A stretch of 64,000 nt of DNA from Bactericera cockerelli (Eukaryota; Arthropoda; Insecta; Hemiptera; Triozidae): NCBI GenBank assembly GCA_024516035.1, contig CM044959.1, positions 24,376,933 to 24,440,932 of the forward strand, read 5' to 3'. The translations under genes were made by a program, and so were the position numbers. Numbering within the stretch: the first letter of the stretch is position 1; every line of letters begins with the position of its first letter. The notes under the pieces are model-generated. The model was given only the letters and a program-made list of their open reading frames with translations, did no database searches and was not told where the DNA came from. This document shows positions 60,601-64,000 of the stretch, in pieces.

Positions 60601-63523
60601 TTCATGAAAACTGGTGTATTCCATGCCCCATCTTCATTTTCTGCTGGCTATTAGTTTATTTCTTTGTTATTTTTGGTTTCTCAAAAGAAATATATTTTAA
60701 TTTACATAGTATTATTATTTTATTGTGATTATGTACATGTTATGAGCATATTTTATAATTGGATATCATTATTTTATTTCTATACTAGCTAAAACCTGGC
60801 ATTTTGTCACCATTAAGGTTTTTTCTCATGGCCGGTGTCCCAATAAAAATAATAATAACACTTTTAACTGGAAGGTAACCACCAGGTAAGGTTAAAGGTT
60901 ATGCTCAAAGCATTTTCTACCACCTAACCCTCAGAGTCTTATTATTATGTGGTCACAACCATAATGAGGAAAAAATTGAAACAACGGAACCCTATGCTAG
61001 GTTGATTATCTGACTAGCGCATTAACCACTTGATTACCAGTGCACTTGAAAATTGTATTAGATATTTTAATTTTGATAATTTTCTAGTATGTTGAAGGTG
61101 GCTTAGGGGGGGGGAACTCTCAATGAGAGTACCGTTTGGTATTGTAACCCCAAGAGGACATAGTCAGCCAGACATGCATAACTTTGAGTTTTATATATAG
61201 AGATTATACCTACTTAGAAATACTTGTGATACATTGGTACAAGGTCTTGTGACATGGTGGAAATTTGATAGTGCATTTTACACTTTTGGGACAATTTTTT
61301 TAATAATAAACACTCTTATTGTAAAAATATAATAATGTTAAAGAGTCTTATTTGAATTGTGTTGTTTAAAACAGAGTAGTTATTTTCTTTTTCTTTCCAA
61401 ATTTATATATGAAAAAAAAATATACTCAAAATTGTGTGTGTGTACGTGTTAAAAAAACCTATTTAAAATTTATTACTTTATTTTTATACAAAAAAAATAT
61501 TCTTCATGAGATTTGAATGTATGGCCTCTAAATTAAATAACTGAAATTGAATTTATGCCTAATATACATTTGTTTCTAGTATTTTTATTACTATTATTAT
61601 TTGAAAAAAAAAAAAAAAAAAATGCATATAATGGGATTCGAACCCACAACCTCAAAACCAAGAGCGTAGCATTTGATTATTATGTAGTATAATGTACAGT
61701 ATAGGTAAATAGGTATGTCAACATTGTGGTAGTGAGTTACTACCCATCCACTAGAGAGCGCTACAAGTAGCTGGAAATAAGTGGAACAAATCCAGTTGAC
61801 TTTGGGCAACTGACTTCCAGTTAAAAGTTGGGTTACTTTCCAGTTCATTTCCAGTTGATTTCCAGGTGGAGGTCAGGTGGAAGGTGGAAATCTCCAGTTG
61901 ATTTCCAGGTGGGCAAGTAGACTTTTTCCACCTAACAGTATGGTATACATCCAGTTGACTGTGCTGTCTGGGATAGAATACTTAGCTTTAAGAGAGACTT
62001 CGTTTTGATTAAAGGGTAAGATAACGTTTGGGGAGAAAGTCAGACACAATCAGAGAAAGTTAGGGGAAAATAAACGTGTAAGTAATCATCACTCGATTTT
62101 CTTTATCCCTCAAAAAAAAAGACTGAACTCCGCCACTGTTGACATCACTCGATTTTCTTTATCCCTCAAAAAAAAAGACTGAACTCCGCCACTGTTGACT
62201 AAACTTGGTACTTTAAATATTATTTTAAGAGGACTATAAACAGAGAACGAACCAGCGTCGATGGTTCTTGTAGGGTCACCGAAGTTGAGCAGCGTCCAGC
62301 GAGGTGAATACTTCGGGATGCTGGCATTTCGGGCCAACCCAGGCTGGGTGAGGTTAATGTGGGTAGCTGTGTAGCAGGTTTGTGAGTCAGACTAACTTGC
62401 AGTTTCCCAAGGGTTTATGATAAATTGATTCTATTTTGGTTTTAATGTCCTGATTTGAGATAGATCATCAGGACAGGGGTTTGACCCTCCATTTGCTGGG
62501 AATCATGCCACCAGCCGCACAGATTTTACTTCGAGAAATTTCTAATATTAGAAATTGGAAGTAGGTATTGTGTTCGTTTTAATAACAATAAGAAAATGCT
62601 CTGATCATAACCTATACTGAGGTTTTGTGTCTGTCTGTCGGTCTGTTAAATACATTCTTTGTAACGCACAAATCTCAGAAAAAACCATTCAAATTCTAAT
62701 TCTCGTGACGCTGGCTTTTCCCGGCCCCACTCAGGCTGGGTGAGGTCAATGTGAGTAGCAGGTTTGTGAGTTTCCTGCGAATGGAGGGTAAAACCCCCGT
62801 CGTGATATGACCATGGCAGTTGAAAGCGACGTTAAAACCCCACTTCAAAAAAAAAAATCTCAGAAACTACTGAACAGATTTTAACGAAATTTTGTACACA
62901 TATGGAAGACGTTCTATAGATGGTCCCATTTTAAATTCATCAACTTGGCACAAGCGGTTCTTGGTGATAAAGACCATGCACCTGACCTATAACTTTTTAC
63001 TTGCACAAAAAAGTGCAAAAATATATGACTTCTATGACTTGCTGATACAATTTTTCTTGTAGTATCTTGAATGTAGAAAAAATGGTATTTCACCATATAA
63101 AACAAATTTGATGACAATCGGTTAAGCAGTTTTGGAGATTCAAGTTATTTAGTATAAAATCTCAAAATCGCCACATGTATACAATGTGAACAAATCACGA
63201 GGAAGTATTGTGTCCATAAAATTGGCAGTGTATTTTTTCTTGGGGCAGAATTTTCTTCAAAAAGCTTGCCCAACTGGGAATCAAACTTGGGATCTCTGGA
63301 CTATGGGCAGTAGTCACAACCATTATGCCATGGAAACTGGCTAAAATAAAGTTACTTACATCATTAACACTAACACAACCTTCCAATACACTACCAGTGA
63401 AAATTGTGCCTTGTCCTCTTATTGTGAAACAATGATCTACAGCCATCAGCATGGGTCCGCTATGTTCTGTGTCTGATGGTAACTCTATTGAATTTAGCAG
63501 TTCTTCTTTTAATTCACTGATAC
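54824..63523 (-). CDS. EEFSEC: EEFSEC (selenocysteine-specific elongation factor), last three exons
   Basis: Minus-strand exons 63523-63360, 58913-58679 and 55518-54824 join in phase to give about 363 residues ending in a stop. Exon 1 here has SGPMLMAVDHCFTIRGQGTI and SVLEGCVSVND (start of translation domain II). Exon 2 has VEIPALQMKRKVKSIQIFRK, DRIGLCVTQ and FERGLV (domains II and III). The last exon has KYHCSIGHDTVLAKV, FALLEFEKPI, IIGSKLDTNIHSTSCRLAFHG and GQSGFIENTFGKSGKLKI (domain III and the eukaryotic domain IV). The GTPase domain lies beyond the right edge. The protein brings Sec-tRNA(Sec) to the ribosome with SBP2 at SECIS elements. The frame is open, implying live selenoprotein synthesis. 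Intron 63359-58914 contains a 3-kb transposon, and intron 58678-55519 a long-armed mariner-type element. Confidence 0.93.
57309..57420 (+). mobile_element. SINE-A, internally deleted
   Basis: GCACGATTAGCTCAGTGGTA and TTGCCATGCGGAAGATC, then directly the 3' end TTATGACTACAAAATAAAAA. Nested in the long-armed mariner-type element. Confidence 0.7.
57543..57603 (+). repeat. (CT)n microsatellite
   Basis: About 30 CT units without interruption, inside the mariner-type element. Confidence 0.95.
57620..57862 (-). pseudogene. C-terminal fragment of an IS630/Tc1-mariner type transposase
   Basis: The 80-residue frame reads ANRNIWDHVKNIVYEIPVET, then an alternating helix region ending CIQEGGRHFQQFL. This resembles the tail of insect mariner-like transposases (LWGxLKxxVYxxP ... 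CIxxGGxHFEHLL). The DDE core is not found upstream, so it is a relict. It sits inside the long-armed element, which it probably belonged to. Confidence 0.65.
59268..59690 (+). repeat. Two direct copies of a 235-bp unit inside the 3-kb element
   Basis: Copy 1 (59268-about 59500) and copy 2 (about 59503-59690) both begin AAACxCGTCCTTTGTTGAAG and share TTGTTTTAAATAATTAATAA, with small indels between them. Confidence 0.7.
59870..60070 (-). mobile_element. SINE-E copy inside the 3-kb TIR element
   Basis: Minus strand shows GTCAAGAGATC, CATAAAAAATTCTGTTTCCC, AGGCTAGGTGAGATTAATAT and a tail module; diverged. Confidence 0.5.
60845..61045 (-). mobile_element. SINE-I copy in the 3-kb TIR element
   Basis: AACTGGAAGGTAACCACCAG, CCTCAGAGTCTTATTATTAT and CGCATTAACCACTTGATTAC; head diverged. 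Confidence 0.75.
62089..62199 (+). repeat. Two tandem 55-bp units
   Basis: ATCACTCGATTTTCTTTATC starts at about 62089 and 62144; the units are identical as far as read. Confidence 0.88.
62253..62395 (+). mobile_element. 5S rRNA-derived SINE, 5' part
   Basis: Head GTCACCGAAGTTGAGCAGCG and body GGCCAACCCAGGCTGGGTGA; the tail is missing and replaced by a SINE-E tail in the opposite orientation near 62440. Confidence 0.75.
62700..62850 (+). mobile_element. 3' module shared by 5S-SINE and SINE-E
   Basis: Contains CAGGCTGGGTGAGGTCAATG, TGCGAATGGAGGGTAAAACC and GAAAGCGACGTTAAAACC with an A run, but no 5S or tRNA head. Confidence 0.75.
62862..63230 (+). repeat. Third copy of the mariner-flanking repeat, longer 5' part
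   Basis: Starts near TCAGAAACTACTGAACAG and runs through CAATCGGTTAAGCAGTTTTG to AAATTGGCAGTGTA. It defines the right end shared with the two arms around the mariner. A 5S-SINE tail (62700-62850) interrupts its 5' part, since a first AATCTCAGAAAAAACC lies at 62670. Confidence 0.6.
63228..63350 (-). mobile_element. SINE-E head fragment
   Basis: Minus strand: CATAATGGTTGTGACTACTG, CCCAAGTTTGATTCCCAGTT and GAAGAAAATTCTGCCCC. It lies within 20 bp of an EEFSEC exon donor. Confidence 0.65.
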
Positions 63524-63654
63524 CTGGTATAAAATAAAATTGAAAAGACAGAAATATCAGAATCAGATACCAATTTTCAATTTCTCATACATACTAGTTT
63601 AAAGAGATATTAAAAGTGTTAGAAGATTGAGGTATTGAATCATCTTCTTCTTTT

Positions 63655-63850
63655 TGTTCTTTCACTTTGCCTTTTCACAAAGCTACTTGCGTTGAGCTTG
63701 GTTCTGACACTCCTACTTCCACATTTTAGGGCTGGATGCCTTTCCTAACACAAACCCTGTTCAGGGCAGCAATGATTTGTGTTATTGTATTTTGGCCTGA
63801 CAAAGCTTGTACCATGTTTAATGTTCCCCAGCAAGACATGTTACTGAGGT
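63655..63850 (+). repeat. Probable dispersed repeat with GGCTGGATGCCTTTCC motif
   Basis: GGGCTGGATGCCTTTCCTAA followed by CACAAACCCTGTTCAGGG resembles a repeat motif seen in many animal genomes. Single copy here; lies beyond the 5'-most EEFSEC exon seen. Confidence 0.35.
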
Positions 63851-64000
63851 ATTGAATTATACAAGCTTAATTTTTAGATTTACCTTTGGCTGAACTTAAC
63901 ATTTTCATTAGTATGTAACAATTGTAACACAGTGTGTTCATTAATTTAGTATATATACTGTGAGACAACAAGTTTGGGTAGGAGTGGTAGGACCCAACAA

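Larger units (their letters stand above)
58984..61973. mobile_element. 3-kb TIR element with clustered subterminal motifs
   Basis: Perfect 13-bp inverted ends TCCCAGACAGCAC, flanked by TA on both sides. The first 300 bp and last 220 bp are packed with variants of CCAGTTGACT, CCAGGTGGA and CAGCTGGA on both strands. The middle is AT-rich and contains a 235-bp direct repeat (59268-59690), SINE-E and SINE-I insertions and no transposase. The superfamily was not recognised; non-autonomous. Confidence 0.75.

Overview
The window is nuclear DNA from an animal. It is AT-rich, with split genes, GT-AG introns (plus one AT-AC intron) and dense SINEs, mariner-type elements and MITEs. The repeat types and gene set point to an invertebrate, most likely an arthropod and possibly an insect. 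The species cannot be fixed from sequence alone. Protein identities come from remembered family motifs; no search was run.

Five protein-coding genes and one tRNA gene are supported. (1) IFT122, + strand, 284-7156: eight exons of the C-terminal half of an intraflagellar transport-A subunit; both ends are missing. (2) A DENND2-family DENN-domain Rab exchange factor, + strand, 26884-36442: about ten exons ending at a real stop, several with small frameshifts. (3) tRNA-Val(CAC), 37777-37848. (4) SAMTOR/BMT2, - strand, 40672-42077: complete, two exons. (5) Syntaxin-6, + strand, 42836-50710: complete, six exons, with a U12-type AT-AC intron. It is head-to-head with SAMTOR across about 760 bp. (6) EEFSEC, - strand, 54824-63523: the last three exons of the selenocysteine-specific elongation factor. 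The genes share no obvious pathway: cilia, Rab/endosome traffic, nutrient sensing, trans-Golgi fusion and selenoprotein synthesis.

The rest is repeat-rich. There are several tRNA-headed SINE families (called A to I here) and a 5S-rRNA-headed SINE whose 3' module is shared with one tRNA-headed family. There is an uninterrupted mariner transposase ORF inside a syntaxin-6 intron, a long-armed mariner-type element and a near-perfect fold-back element. A 3-kb element has TCCCAGACAGCAC ends and clustered subterminal motifs. Palindrome-rich TTAA-flanked MITEs and pogo-like MITEs also occur. A 96-bp satellite in an IFT122 intron appears to derive from a SINE tail.

Three separate duplications copy splice sites: a 32-bp minisatellite at an IFT122 donor, a SINE target-site duplication spanning a DENND2 donor, and an 87-bp tandem repeat at a DENND2 acceptor.

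Consensus quality looks poor from about 8.2 to 31 kb. That stretch has extreme homopolymers, SINE copies with inflated runs, frameshifted exons, and an 869-bp tandem duplication differing mostly by single-base indels. The missing IFT122 3' exons may be hidden there.
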